From the NCBI RefSeq assembly GCF_018294505.1, contig NC_057810.1, positions 703,711,622 to 703,775,621 on the forward strand: a stretch of DNA of 64,000 nucleotides, written 5' to 3'. The translations under genes were made by a program, and so were the position numbers. This stretch comes from Triticum aestivum (Eukaryota > Streptophyta > Magnoliopsida > Poales > Poaceae). Each line of letters begins with the position of its first letter. The first letter of the stretch is position 1. Below are positions 1-11,600 of this stretch, one piece after another. The notes under the pieces are model-generated. The model was not told the DNA's origin, searched no databases, and saw only the letters and a list, made by a program, of their open reading frames with translations.

Positions 1-1
1 A

Positions 2-2037
2 AGGAGACCTTTCGTACACATCAAAAGTGCCAAGGAACTATGGGAAAGTATTATACGATCTAGGACTGGCACTTCTACCCTCCGGAGTGCTCAATATGAA
101 ATTGCCAAGGGGCAATTGCAAAATTTTTGTATGGAAAAAGGTGAAACCCCCAATCAACTCCTTGAGCGTCTAATGACTCTCACTGCGGATATTGAGTCAT
201 GTGAGTGTGACAAGACACAAGATGGATTCAATATGACTAAGAGGTTTCTTGTGGATAAGTTGCTTCATGCTCTTGCTCCATATCATCATCAAATGGTGTG
301 GGACATAAGACAACACCATACCTTCAAGGAAATGACTACAGATGACATCATATCCACCTTCCAACTTTTTGAAGAGTCAAAGGCCAATGCCACAAAACAT
401 CTTGCCATGCATGGTTCCCCATCATCAAAAATCAATCTTGCATTGAAGGCCAAGCAAGTATGTGAAGATGAGAAAAGTGAAGAAGAAGAAGATGATGATG
501 ATGATGAAGATGGTAATGAGATTGACTCCAACGAGGGCCCTTCGTATGAAGACATGGCTCTTTTTGTGAAGAAGTTTAGCGCCGGAAAATTCAAGGGAAG
601 ATTTCAAAAGAAGAAAGTAAGAAAATGCTACAGCTGTGAAGAAACCAGTCACTTCTCCAACGAGTGCCCTTATGAAAAGAGAGAAGATAAACCAAGGTTT
701 CCCAAGACCTTTCCCAAGAAGAAGTTGCCAAATCCTTTGAACTCCAAGCTCAAGAAGAGAGATGGAATGGCAATGGTTGCTCAAGAAGAATCTGATCCGG
801 ATGATGTTAGTGGTGTTGCCGGAGTTGCTCAAGACTCTCAAAACACGTTGAGGTTAGTAAACAAGAGTGGTGACGTGGTCACCTAGAACTACATGAAAGA
901 TTACAAGGGCAACGCTCACAAGTGCCTAATGGCAAAGGCCATGGTTGAAGAAGGAGAGGACCAAAGCTCTTCTGACAAGGTCAAGGTAACTCCACGATCA
1001 AATCCTCCCCTTTTCACACCTTCTACTCCTAGTGATGAGTACCTTGATGTGGAGGATAGCTATGAGGATGATGATCTAGATGATCCTATGATTGCTAAAC
1101 TTAATAAGTTCATGTGCTCCCTCAAAGGAAAGAAACTCACTATGTTTCGTATGCTTATGGAGATGGTGAGTAAGCACACCATCACCATTAAGGAACTCAA
1201 AACCCTCGTCACCGAGGAAAAGGAAAAGTGTGAAATCCTTGAGCGGAAAGTCCAATATGAGGAAGCACGAAATGATGAACTATGCTTAAAAATTGGTGCA
1301 AATATTGATGTTCACACTAATGATCTTGCCTCCTTGAAAAAGGCTATTGACTCTTGTGGAGAGTTAATGAATGATAAAAGCAAGCTTGTGAAGTCTCATG
1401 ATTCTCTATCTAAGGATTGTGAGCTTCTATCTGTGTCTCTCAAGACTAAGGAAGGAGAGCTCGCCGTTCTTAGAAAGAGTTTTGAGACGCTCAAACTTAC
1501 TTATCTTTAAACTTTAGCCAAGGCTTACTCTTCCCCTATTATAAATGTTGATGCTTGTGCTACTAACTCTAGTAGTGATCTAGCATCTATTCTTGAGGAA
1601 AATCGTTTTCTCAAGGCTCAAATTGAGAAAGGTCTCATGATATGTGCTCAAGGGAAAAAGAATCTTGATGAGATTTTGAGCCAACACAATGAGGTGTTTG
1701 CCAAAGAGGGACTTGGGTTTGACCCTAGCACAAGCAAGAAGAAGACGTCCTCCCAAAAGTGCACAACTCCTCTAAACAAAACTTTTGTAAGAGAAGGGCA
1801 CAAGGAGAAAGGTAAGGTTGTGAGTGGGAAGGCCACAAGGGGCATGCCCACTCTCAACAAGCCTAAAGAGTTCATGACTCCTTCCTATGTACTTCGTAAG
1901 ACTAAGGATGGAGAAGTCTTTGCAAAATTTGTTGGTCCTCGAAATGCATTCCGGTTCTATGCTATTTGGGTCCCAAGACCCTTGTAACTAACTTGAGAGG
2001 TCCCATTGAAAAATGGGTGCCTCTAACCAAGTCTTAA
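2..2037 (+). pseudogene. gag: Sirevirus gag (UBN2-type capsid, zinc knuckle, coiled-coil extension), broken
   Basis: The frame is open from base 2, so the N-terminus lies outside the window. The first part (to about 600) is a UBN2-like Copia gag core. A single zinc knuckle follows at about 628-669 (C-x2-C-x4-H-x4-C, starting CYSC). Beyond it come an acidic linker and a long heptad-rich coiled-coil stretch (about 1170-1700), the gag extension known in Sireviruses. In-frame stops occur at 884-886 (TAG) and 1508-1510 (TAA). A one-base deletion near 1970 shifts the frame, and the shifted frame then ends at TAA 2035-2037. Gag would form the virus-like particle. This copy cannot make a full-length product. 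Confidence 0.85.
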
Positions 2038-2065
2038 TTGTGTGTAGGTAAGCTTCTCCGGTGGA

Positions 2066-5000
2066 GTGAAATGGGTGATTGATAGTGGATGTACAAATCA
2101 TATGACCGGAGATAGCAAATTGCTCTACGATTTCATGGAATCTATTCAACCATTCATGAGCATTATGTTTGGTGGAGGTTCAAAAGGACAGGTACTCGGG
2201 TTGGGTAAGGTGGCTATCACCAACGACATGTCTCTTGCAAATGTTATGCTTGTCCAATCCCTTAAATACCACTTGCTTTCTGTTCACCAATTGGCTTCTG
2301 TTGGTTATGATACACTCTTTGGACTAACGGATGTGAAAGTCTTTAAGAGAGATACTCTCGAAGTGGCCTTTGTTGGAGAGTTGGATGGCAACCTTTACAC
2401 GGTTGATTTCTCGAAAGAGAGCACAATCCATGCAACTTGTCTAATGGCTAAGGCTGACAAGGGGTGGCTATGGCATCGCCGGCTAGCCCATGTCGGCATG
2501 AGAAATCTTCAAGATCTCTTAAAGGGGAATCACATCCTTGGACTAACCAATGTCTCTTTTGAGAAAGATCGTGTGTGTAGTGCATGCATAGCCGGGAAGC
2601 AACATCAATCGAAGCACCCACCCAAGAACATAGTATCTACTTCAAGGCCCCTAGAGCTCCTTCATGTGGATCTTTTTGGGCCTCCTTCATGGGATAGTCT
2701 TGGTGGGAAAAAGTATGGGCTTGTCATTGTTGGTGATTACTCAAGATATACATGGGTGTTCTTCCTCAAGTCCAAGGACGAAACGAAGATCACCTTCATT
2801 GATTTTGCCAAGCAAGCTCAACACAAGTTTGACAAAGAAATCCGAGCAATAAGGAGTGACAATGGCTCTGAGTTCAAGAACTATACTTTGGAAGAATTTC
2901 TTAGTGATGAAGGGATTGAGCATCAATATTCAGCTCCATACACTCCTCAGCAAAATGGTGTAGCCGAACGGAAGAACCATACACTTGTAGAGTTGGCAAG
3001 GTCCATGTTGGATGAATACAAGTCACCACATAGTTTTTGGGCTGAAACTGTCAATGCCGCGTGCCATGCATCAAACAGACTCTTCCTCCGCACTATATTG
3101 GAAAAGACTCCATATGAGCTTCTAACTAGAAACAAGCCAAATGTCAAGTACTTTCGTGTATTTGGGTGCAAATGTTTCATTCTCAACAAAAGAGAACGGT
3201 TAGGAAAATTTCAATCCAAAACAATTGAGGGTATATTTGTTGGTTATGGATCAAACTCTCACGCCTATAGAGTCTACAACAAATCCAATGGATGTGTTGT
3301 AAAAACTTGTGACGTGGTGTTTGATGAATTTAATGGCTCCCATGGGGAGCAAGTTGATCTAAGTGATGTAGGTGAAGAAGATTCGTCTCAAGACATTTTG
3401 AACATGGGTGTTGGTGCACTTCTTCCTATGGAACAAGAACCTCATGATGATGAAGAAGAAGATGGAGGTCTCACACATCATCAAACTACTTCAACATTCA
3501 TACCAACACAAGTTCCTAGTGTTCAACCGATACCCTTAGCCCAAGTTGAAGAGGTTGATCAAGTCTCTCTTAATGATAATCATCAAGAACAAGATCATCA
3601 TCAAGAGCAAGAACAAGAAAGTCCAATCATGGATGACGAACCTCAACAAATGCAACATGAACAAGAAGATCTTCCTCCACACGTGAATGATCCATATGTT
3701 GAAGATGTGGATGATGGACATGAAGTTGGACCTCGTGAAACCCTCACCTCCATCATGCCTCGAGTGTCCGGTCGTGTTGATGTTGACAAAATCCTCACCG
3801 GCATCTCGGAAGGTAGAGTCACTCGTAAACATTTGACAAACTTTTGTGCTCACTTCTTGTTTGTGTCTAGTATTGAGCCACTCAAGGTATAAGAGGCATT
3901 GATGGACAATGATTGGCTTGTTGCTATGCAAGAAGAGTTGAACAGTTTTGAACGCAACCAAGTGTGGTCACTAGTCAAGAGGCCATCCACCGAGCACAAC
4001 GTCATTGGAACAAAATGGATTTTCAAGAACAAGCAAGATGAAAATGGTGTAATCATCCGCAACAAGGCAAGGTTAGTGGCACAAGGGTACTCACAAGTTG
4101 AAGGTTTGGACTTTGGTGAGACCTTTGCCCCGTTGCCCGTCTTAAATCCATTCGCATTTTACTTGCTTCTGCCGCTTTCAATGGTTTTACATTACATCAA
4201 ATGGATGTGAAGAGTGCTTTCCTTAACGGTCCTCTACAAGAAGAAGTATATGTGTCACAACCACCCGGGTTCGTTGATCCCTTTCACAAAGACTATGTGT
4301 ATAAACTTCATAAGGCTTTGTATGGCCTCAAACAAGCACCTCGTGCTTGGTATGATCATTTGAAGAAGTTTGTACTCAATGATGGTTTTGTGAGAGGGGT
4401 GATCGATCCCACTCTTTTTACTAAGAGGGAAAAGGGTGATTTGATTCTATGCCAAATCTATGTAGATGACATCATTTTTGGTTCTCCTAACATTCATTTG
4501 TGCAAGAAGTTTGCGGATTCAATGACCAAGAATTTTGAAATGTCACTCAATACGGATTTGAAGTTCTTTCTGGGATTTCAAATTCAACAATTTCAAGAAG
4601 GAATTTTCTTATCTCAAGCAAAGTACCTCAAGGATATTCTAGAAAAGTTTGGTATGTATGACGCTAGTCCATGCAAGACACCCATGCCAACCAAAATTAC
4701 TCTCACTGAAGACACAAACGGTACTCCTTTCGACCCATCTACTTACCGCTCTATGATTGGTTCATTGCTTTATCTTTGTGCATCTAGACCAGACATCATG
4801 TTCAGTGTATGCATGTGTGCTAGATTTCAAGCTTTCCCTATGGAAAGTCATCATAAGGCGGTTAAGCATATTCTTAGATACCTTGTTCACACCCCAAAGT
4901 TGGGCCTCTGGTACCCCAAGGATGCTAAGTTTGATCTCATTGGGTACACAGATGCGGATTGGGCTGGAGACAAAGTGGATCGTAAGTCCACATCCGGTGC

Positions 5001-5412
5001 ATGACAGTTTCTTGGACGATCCCTGGTGAGTTGGTCCTCGAAGAAACAAAATTGTATTGCTCTCTCTACCACAGAAGCTGAATACATTGCTGCCGCTAGT
5101 TGTGCAACTCAGTTGTTATGGATGAGGCAAACTTTGAAGGATTACGGTATCACCTATAGAAATGTGCCTCTTCTGTGTGATAATGAAAGTGCCATCAATA
5201 TTGCTGAGAACCCCAAAGATCATCTCCGCACCAAACACATTGATATTAGGTATCATTTCTTGAGAGATCATGTTGAAAAGGGTGATATTCACATTGATCA
5301 CATTGGTACAGATTTTCAACTAGCAGATATCTTCACCAAACCTTTAGATGAAGCAAGGTTCTGTCGACTTAGGTGTGAACTTGGTATCTTGGAGCTTGAC
5401 AACATTATGTGA
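2066..5412 (+). pseudogene. pol: Sirevirus pol (protease-integrase-RT-RNase H), broken
   Basis: The protease motif DSGCTNHMTG lies at about 2081-2110. GAG-pre-integrase follows (about 2470-2610, with H-H-C-C residues), then the integrase core with D, D and E residues (LHVDLFG, RSDNGSEF, NGVAERKN). RVT_2 reverse transcriptase has an intact YVDD box at 4459-4470. RNase H runs from YTDADWAG to the end, with the typical TEAEY motif. Defects: a stop at 3890-3892, a one-base deletion near 4131-4137 that shifts the RT frame, and TGA at 5002-5004 inside RNase H. The real start is uncertain, because upstream codons in this frame include several stops and gag ends in another frame just before. Enzymes for reverse transcription and integration, inactive here. 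Confidence 0.9.
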
Positions 5413-5792
5413 AATCTAGTACCCATTCATGCATGAATCTAATGTCTTGTCATGATGTAGGCATATACTTAGGGGGAGACATTCAATTCATGAATGTTCT
5501 CGCCCTACTCAATGCATAAAAGAACCAACACTCTCAAAGTATCCATGGGTCTAGACCTATGGTGCTTTAACATGATGGAGTAGTGACTATGCACTCAAAG
5601 TTCAAGTCGTTCCGTGTCATGTCATGTCTACTCAGACATTGTGGCATTAGCCACCACGTGTAGTATATGGCTATGATTGAGTAAGGTAGGGTATGAGTTA
5701 CTACATAAATAAGTTTTACTGTGGACGAAAAATTGCCTTCTCCTCATCATGATCAGCACTTGCATTCTTGCCTCCTGCCAAAACTTCTGGCG

Positions 5793-6163
5793 TCGGACGT
5801 CCGTAGGTTCCGGACGTCCGTGTGGTATTTCACTGCCGGTCGTCCGTAAGCATCCAGACGTCCGTATATTCTTCTCTGATTACCATCGACCGGTCGTCCG
5901 GCCTCTCCGGACGTCCGTAAAATCCACTCTGGTTCCCTTAAGTTGGCCGTGGCACCGAAAATCCGGACGTCCGTAAGACTCCGGACGTCCGTCAAAAACT
6001 TTATGTTACAATCTGTCCGGTCGTCCGAAGCCGTCGGTCGTCCGTAGAATCATCTATGTCATCCTCTGCCTTCTGTTGGTCCCGACTCCGGTCGTCCGTA
6101 CTCTCCCGGACGTCCGGCCCATATTGGACTCCGGTCGTCCGTAGGCTCTGGACGTCCGGACGT
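5793..6163. repeat. Array of CGGACGTCCG palindromes upstream of Sirevirus ORF3
   Basis: About fourteen copies of CGGACGTCCG or the variant CGGTCGTCCG lie in 370 bp. The consensus is a perfect palindrome with a GACGTC core, like the C-box/CRE sites bound by plant bZIP factors. The same motif is arrayed in the LTR of this element at 24079-24428, just upstream of the LTR TATA box. Here the array also ends just upstream of a TATA box (6175). The motif is seen directly; regulatory function is inferred. Confidence 0.8.
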
Positions 6164-6174
6164 TTTTACTGGCC

Positions 6175-6184
6175 ACTATATAAA
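6175..6184 (+). promoter_or_regulatory. TATA box of a probable internal promoter for Sirevirus ORF3
   Basis: CTATATAAAC follows the palindrome array by 12 bp. It precedes a CT- and GC-rich, ATG-free leader and a candidate leader intron. Transcription would start near 6205-6215. No experimental support is visible in the sequence. Confidence 0.5.
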
Positions 6185-6428
6185 CTGTGCCGTAGGGTTT
6201 CTAAACTAACCACATCCTATCCACTACTTTCCCCACCATCGCCGCCATTCCTGCCGAGCGACCACTCACCGCGGCCGCCCGCCGCCGTGCCCCTCGCCGG
6301 GGCTTCTCTCCGCCGCGGATCTGCGGCTCGCCGTCCAGCCCGTCCAGCCTGGGGTTTCTCTTCTCGTCCAGCCCGTCGACCCCCTACTCCAGCTCGCCGG
6401 TCGGCTCCTCCGTGTTCTTCCTTTCAAG

Positions 6429-6513
6429 GTAGGGCACAACCTCCCCCCCCCTCCCTCATGCCTTCACCCTGATCTATGGAGGGGTGTTGATATGTGCTTT
6501 TCTTATCTCCTAG
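6429..6513 (+). other. Candidate 85-bp intron in the ORF3 leader
   Basis: The donor TTTCAAG|GTAGGG and the acceptor TTATCTCCTAG|GTC flank an 85-bp segment that ends three bases before the ORF3 start ATG (6517). The acceptor is preceded by a T-rich tract. The only ATG between the TATA box and ORF3 that I noticed (around 6459) lies inside this intron, so splicing would remove it. Predicted from splice consensus only. Confidence 0.45.
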
Positions 6514-6516
6514 GTC

Positions 6517-8072
6517 ATGATGCCTCGGTCCAAGCACTCCGCTCGCAAGCAAGTCGCCAGAGGGCCGGCTCGTCCGTCTCGTCGTGGTGGCTCCGACGAC
6601 TCCCATGAGGAAGATCGCCCTCGGAAACGTGCCGCTCGTCCTCCTAGCTCGTTCAGTGATTCCTCTTCGGAGGGGTCGGACTTTGAGGATGAGCTTGAAG
6701 AGGTGGATCCGTCCCCGATGGTTGGCGTCCGCGTCGCTACACCCAAGCCAGGCACTCGTCGTCCAACCTTTCAACCTCCTCCTCCTCCGGTGCAACCCAA
6801 CGGTGATGCCCGTCACATCTCAATTGAGCCTCCACTATCACTAGGCCGTCATTTTAAGCGTTTGAATGAGGTTCCCAAATCTTCATATCTTAAATTGCAT
6901 CGTGATGTAGATCAATTTACTGTTGTTATGGATTCTCAGGATAGTCGCTTTCGCACAAATGTCCAAGCCGACATCTTCACCACGATTGTCATCCTTAAAG
7001 GCTTGTCACTTCATGTTTGCATTGATCTTGAGCACATTCGCACTCATCCGGAGAAATATCCGGGAGCCATTGAGCTCATTGAGTCGTCAAATCTAGCTGC
7101 TCCATTCGCTTTTCAACACGATTTTAACCACGCTGCCATCCATCAGTTCTATGCCACATGTTACTTTGCTCCTGATAACACTGTCACATGGATGACCTCT
7201 GACACTGCACTCACAGCATCTTATGCTCAGTTTGTCACTGCACTTGGATTTCCCAACACTGGGTTCAAAATCCACAAGGATGACCCCAACATCTTTTACG
7301 GCATTGCGGTCTGTGCGGATCTCCTTAGACCCATATCATCTTTGTCTACCAATGAAAAACAAAAGGGTCTAAATCAAGTCTCCATTTGGCGTTTTCCATT
7401 CAACATCATTTATCAGTGTGTCATCCGCACCATTTATCCCAAGATGGGTGACAAGGGCTCCTGCAGCAGCTACTGCATTGATCTCATGCATCGCCTCTTC
7501 ACATCTCCTAAAGGGAAGATAAATGTTCCACACTTTCTATGGCATGAGATCCGCCTTGCTAGCTTCCAGCACAAGCGGGCTTTTCCTCATGCACCTTTAT
7601 TCAGGCATTTATCGAGAGTGTAGCTCCCTTTCCCATTGCACGCACTCATATACATGAGAGATGGGTCATTCCAGCTCACATGGCGGCTGACCATGTTCCT
7701 CCTCCTCCCGCTACTGCTAGTCGCACTGCCACTAGTTTTCCTTCTCACGCTACCCATCCTTCTTCCAGTGCTGCCCCCTTTGGGCGCATTGCTCGTTTTC
7801 TTGGGAAGGCTCATTCAGCCATGATGAAGATGTTCACCTACCATTGCTCCCAACACCACGATGTGGTCACTCGCATGGTCACTTCCAAGAACGCTCTGAA
7901 GGCTCATCTGAGAGACTCAGGCATATATGATGTGAGTGACGATGAGCGTCTTCCTGCAGACCCCCCTTCTGATTTTGGTTTTCCCTCCGGTCCTGAGTGG
8001 GCTGATTTCTTCGACGAGGCTGGTGGCAGTGGTGTTCATGATGATGATGATGATGAGGAGGAGGATCTCTAA
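6517..8072 (+). pseudogene. Sirevirus third ORF (env-position protein), one frameshift
   Basis: The start is the ATG ATG pair at 6517. The N-terminal 75 residues are rich in R, S, D and E, with an acidic serine cluster, followed by a proline run. The central part (residues 110-360) resembles the plant retrotransposon ORF proteins typified by Athila ORF1, which also carry an FY-T-Y-F-...-TWM-type block. A one-base indel near 7590 ends the first frame at 7623. The protein continues in frame 3 to a D/E-rich tail ending at 8072. It occupies the place of the so-called env-like gene of Sireviruses. However, I see no signal peptide and no clear transmembrane helix, so an envelope role is not supported. 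Function unknown. Confidence 0.65.
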
Positions 8073-8490
8073 TGCTGTTATGTCATTCCCCCTAGTTCTT
8101 TTCTTTGGATACTTGATGCCAAAGGGGGAGTAGGCTCCATATGCATGTTATTCTAGCTCATTATGTAATCAAACCTATTGTTATGGTTGTGTTTTAGCCT
8201 GTACTGAACCTGTGTTATGAGTTTGTTGAACTATGTTATGAGTTTGTTGAATCTGAGATTTGGTGAATCTATATGAAGTTTAACTCTTGATTATCGTATG
8301 TTATACTGGAGGCATCAGTTTGAGGGGGAGCCCTCATCATTTTGTTTTAGTAGTGTCTATGGTATCACTTTGAGGGGGAGCTCGCTCGATACTCATTCTT
8401 ATTATGGTTATTGAGCTCCACAACAAATACTTCCGATTACTATTATGAGTATGCATATGAGTTGTCATCAACTACCAAAAAGGGGGAGAT

Positions 8491-8769
8491 TGAAAGTGCA
8501 ATCATGCCCTTAATCATATTTTGATGTTGATGACAACACATATGCTCGGGACTAATCATGTTTATCAAGTATATCTCAGGATTATGTTCCAAAGACCGTG
8601 TGCATGGATCATGACTAGGGACAAAAGCATATAACTCAAGAATGGAGATACAAGATGTTGACTTCATTTATGGTTTGTTCTTGAGTATAGGGATCCCGCA
8701 CTATTAAGAGGGGATCGATGGATATAGTGAAAAACTTGCTCAAAAGCTACTATCTCTATACCTTCCCTT
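8491..8769 (+). repeat. Sirevirus 3' LTR, left piece
   Basis: Starts TGAAAGTGCAATC directly after the polypurine tract AAAAAGGGGGAGAT and is cut at 8769 by the Angela insertion. The other piece begins at 24074. Flanks of the Angela insertion are CCCTT (8765-8769) and GCCTT (24074-24078), a 5-bp target duplication with one mismatch. Confidence 0.85.
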
Positions 8770-10239
8770 TGTTGGGGAACGTTGCAGAAAATTAAAAATT
8801 TTCCTACGGTTTCACCAGGATCCATCTATGAGTTCATCTAAGCAACGAGTGATAGGAGAGAGATGCATCTACATACCACTTGTAGATCGCGTGCGGAAGC
8901 GTTCAAGAGAACGGGGATGATGGAGTCGTACTCGCCGTGATCCAAATCACCGATGACCAAGTGCCGAATGGACAGCACCTCCGCGTTCAACACATGTATG
9001 GAGCGGACGACGTCTACTCCTTCTTGATCCAGCAAGGGGGAAGGAGAGGTTGAGGAAGAAGGCTCCAGCAGCAGCACGACGGCGTGGTGATGGTGGAGAG
9101 GCAGTACTCCGACAGGGCTTCGCCAAGCACTTAACGGAGGAGGAGAGGTGTTGGGGAGGGGAGGGGCTGCGCCTTGGATGTTGTGTGCAGCCCTCCCCTC
9201 GCCCCTCTATTTATAGGGGAAGGGGGAAGGGGGCCGGCCCCCTCTAGATGAGATCTAGAGGGGGGGCGGCGGCCAAGGGAGGGGGCTTGCCCCCCAAGCA
9301 AGGGGGGCGCCCCCACTAGGGTTTCCCCCCAACCCTAGGCGCATGGGCCCAAGAGGGGGGCGCCCAGCCCTCTAGGGGCTGGTTCCCAGCCCCCTACGGC
9401 CCATGAGGCCCTCCGAGAGGGGTGGCCCCTCCCGGTGGACCCCAGGAACCCCTCCGGTGGCCCCGGTACAGTACCGATATGCCCCCGAAACTTTTCGGTG
9501 ACCGTATGACAACTTCCCATATATAAATCTTCACCTCCGGACCATTCCGGAACTCCTCCTGACGTCTGGGGTCTCATCCGGGACTCCGAACAACATTCGG
9601 TAATCACATACAAGTCTTCCTAATAACCCTAGCGTCATCGAACCTTAAGTGTGTAGACCCTACGGGTTCGGGAGACATGCAAACATGACCGAGACGGCTC
9701 TCCGGTCAATAACCAACAGCGGGATCTGGATACCCATGTTGGCTCCCACATGCTCCTCGATGATCTCATCGGATGAACCATGATGTCGAGGATTCAATCA
9801 ACCCCGTATACAATTCCCTTTGTCAAACGGTACGTTACTTGCCCGAGACTCGATCGTGGTATCCCAATACCTCGTTCAGTCTCGTTACTGGCAAGTCACT
9901 TTACTCGTATCGTAATGCATGATCCCGTGACCAAACACTTGGTCACTTTGAGCTCATTATGATGATGCATTACTGAGTGGGCCCAGAGATACCTCTCCGT
10001 CATACGGATTGACAAATCCCAGTCTCGATCCGTGTCAACCCAACAGACACTTTCGGAGATACCTGTAGTGCACCTTTATAGTCACCCAGTTACTTGTGAC
10101 GTTTGGTACACCCAAAGCACTCCTACGGTATCCGGGAGTTACACGATCTCATGGTCTAAGGAAAAGATACTTGACATTAGAAAAGCTCTAGCAAAATGAA
10201 CTACACGATCTTGTGCTATGCTTACACTACTAGGGAAAA

Positions 10240-10470
10240 GGCTAGCAGCAGCGCGGGTTTTAGATGTGTCAGTAGTGCGGGTACTCGCGCTACTAATAAG
10301 GCGCTACAGCTAACTCATAGCAGTAGCGCGTGCGCACCCACGCTACTGCTACACAAGTGTAGTAGCAGCGCGGTTAGGTGAAGCTCGCTACTGCTAGTAG
10401 CGCTAGAGCTCTTTGGCTGGACGCGCTACTGCTACTGTGGCGCTGCTGCTAACTTTTATACACGCTACTG
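10240..10470. repeat. CACTA left subterminal repeats
   Basis: Direct and inverted copies of AGCAGTAGCGCG / CGCGCTACTGCT recur through the first 250 bp inside the terminal repeat. In En/Spm elements such units bind the TNPA-type protein during transposition (family knowledge). Confidence 0.85.
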
Positions 10471-10721
10471 CTAATTTAAGTAGTTTTTTTGGCATATTTG
10501 TTTTGTATTTGAACAGGCTTTGTAGAAGAATCTTTAGCACATAGAAATGTCATCATGATACACATACAAATGCCTGCGAGACCACAAATGTAATCATAGC
10601 ATGTATATACAAATAGTCTCATCATAATCATCATCCAACACAAAGTGATATCTTGTCATCATCTCGAAAATAGCGATACATGCAAGTCTCGAATACTTGC
10701 AACTACAACAACGTCATCCAT

Positions 10722-10976
10722 CTAAACAAAGGTATACGCAAGAAGTGCTATCACTATGAGTGAGAGCGGAACTATGCAGTACATGAGGTGGCGGTTACGA
10801 GTCCTCTCTCGCGCTAGCGTGAACCTCAAGTAACTAGCTTCTCCTTCTTGTCTGCTTTTGAAGCCTTTATGGCTGGCGCCCGTGAACCCATTCACTTGCG
10901 CCTGACACTCATGCCACTCGTTGTACACCCCCGGAACCTTCCCTTTGTACACGACATAGCATTTCCATCTCGCCAT
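10722..10976 (-). CDS. Small protein with RNase H1-type hybrid-binding (viroplasmin-like) domain and C-terminal membrane anchor
   Basis: ATG at 10976 (84 residues). Residues 3-50 match the RNase H1 N-terminal hybrid-binding domain (Cauli_VI/viroplasmin fold): a YVVYKGKVPGVY start, W-x2-C after it, then VNGFTGASHKGFK and an aromatic near the end. The domain binds RNA:DNA hybrids or double-stranded RNA in RNase H1. No catalytic RNase H domain follows. Instead there is a basic linker and a hydrophobic stretch of about 20 residues (CIVPLSLIVIALLAYTFV) at the extreme C-terminus, like a tail anchor. An upstream exon is possible. It lies inside a CACTA element, so it may be a captured host fragment. 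Function unknown. Confidence 0.6.
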   Translation of the reverse strand: MARWKCYVVYKGKVPGVYNEWHECQAQVNGFTGASHKGFKSRQEGEASYLRFTLARERTRNRHLMYCIVPLSLIVIALLAYTFV

Positions 10977-11271
10977 CAAGAAACTAGGTACCTGTTAGAG
11001 ATGCATGTTCATGAAGAGGATGTACAATCATATATATGCAACAAAATATACTAGAGCAACACCGAAAAAGAAAGGGTTAGCAACTAGATGCAACACATAC
11101 AATATGCAAATTAATTAACTAGAGGTACGCAGGTCATCGTACGCAAACTAACAAAGTAGCGTTACGCAAGTTCGGCAGGGACCGTGGACGATCACAAAGT
11201 TTCATCGCTACAAAAAGTATACAAGTTCAACTGACACATATCATCATCATCGGCATCATAAATCACTAGAA

Positions 11272-11340
11272 GTTCCATCCTTCCATATCATCGAGGACGA
11301 ACCCTAGCTTCTTGAACGACGTGAGGTCTAGACGTTGCAT
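11272..11340 (-). other. Short possible exon or small ORF (22 codons plus stop) in the CACTA element
   Basis: From ATG at 11340 a clean frame runs to TAG, reading MQRLDLTSFKKLGFVLDDME and three more residues. It sits upstream, on the same strand, of the hybrid-binding-domain gene. It may be a terminal exon or a chance frame; no family recognised. Confidence 0.2.
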
Positions 11341-11479
11341 GCCTATGTTTCCTATGATTAAGTGGCCTCATTTATTTCTAAAAGTATGAATAAATGAGAA
11401 ATGACATAAAAAGAAATCTATGTGTCAGCACTCGATATGCCAACTATGTAGCACAAATCATGCCTTTATTCACGGGAAA

Positions 11480-11600
11480 TTTCGGCATGACCTTTGCTAA
11501 AAAATGGACATATCGAGCGCCTGAAATTCACCGGAACGGAAATGAATCAACATTCCGGCGTAACATAGGCCACTCAGATCATTTTCCAAACATGACATGT
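11480..11600. repeat. CACTA noncoding block A, similar to 15745-15870
   Basis: Shares a run of similar words with block B in the same order: GGCATGACCTT, ACATAT, CGGAACGGAAAT or CGAAACGGAAAT, ATCAACATT and AACATAGGC. Block A is upstream of the hybrid-binding-domain gene on its strand. Block B is upstream of the transposase start. The similarity is visible by eye; identity was not computed. Confidence 0.6.

Larger units (their letters stand above)
5471..8489 (+). promoter_or_regulatory. Five dispersed polypurine-tract motifs of the Sirevirus
   Basis: AGGGGGAG-type purine runs occur at 5471-5478, 8121-8130, 8321-8330, 8371-8380 and 8477-8489. The last one abuts the 3' LTR and is the functional position for plus-strand priming. 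Repeated polypurine tracts upstream of the 3' LTR are an established Sirevirus hallmark. The first copy lies just after pol and far from the LTR, before the third ORF. Confidence 0.75.

Noticed and set aside
5749..6472. Frames of 75-138 codons over the palindrome array and leader
   Set aside because: Translations are repeat-driven (Arg/Ser/Pro-rich) and interrupted; better explained as promoter and leader DNA.
6517..8072. Calling Sirevirus ORF3 an envelope gene
   Set aside because: No signal peptide, transmembrane helix or fusion-like segment visible.
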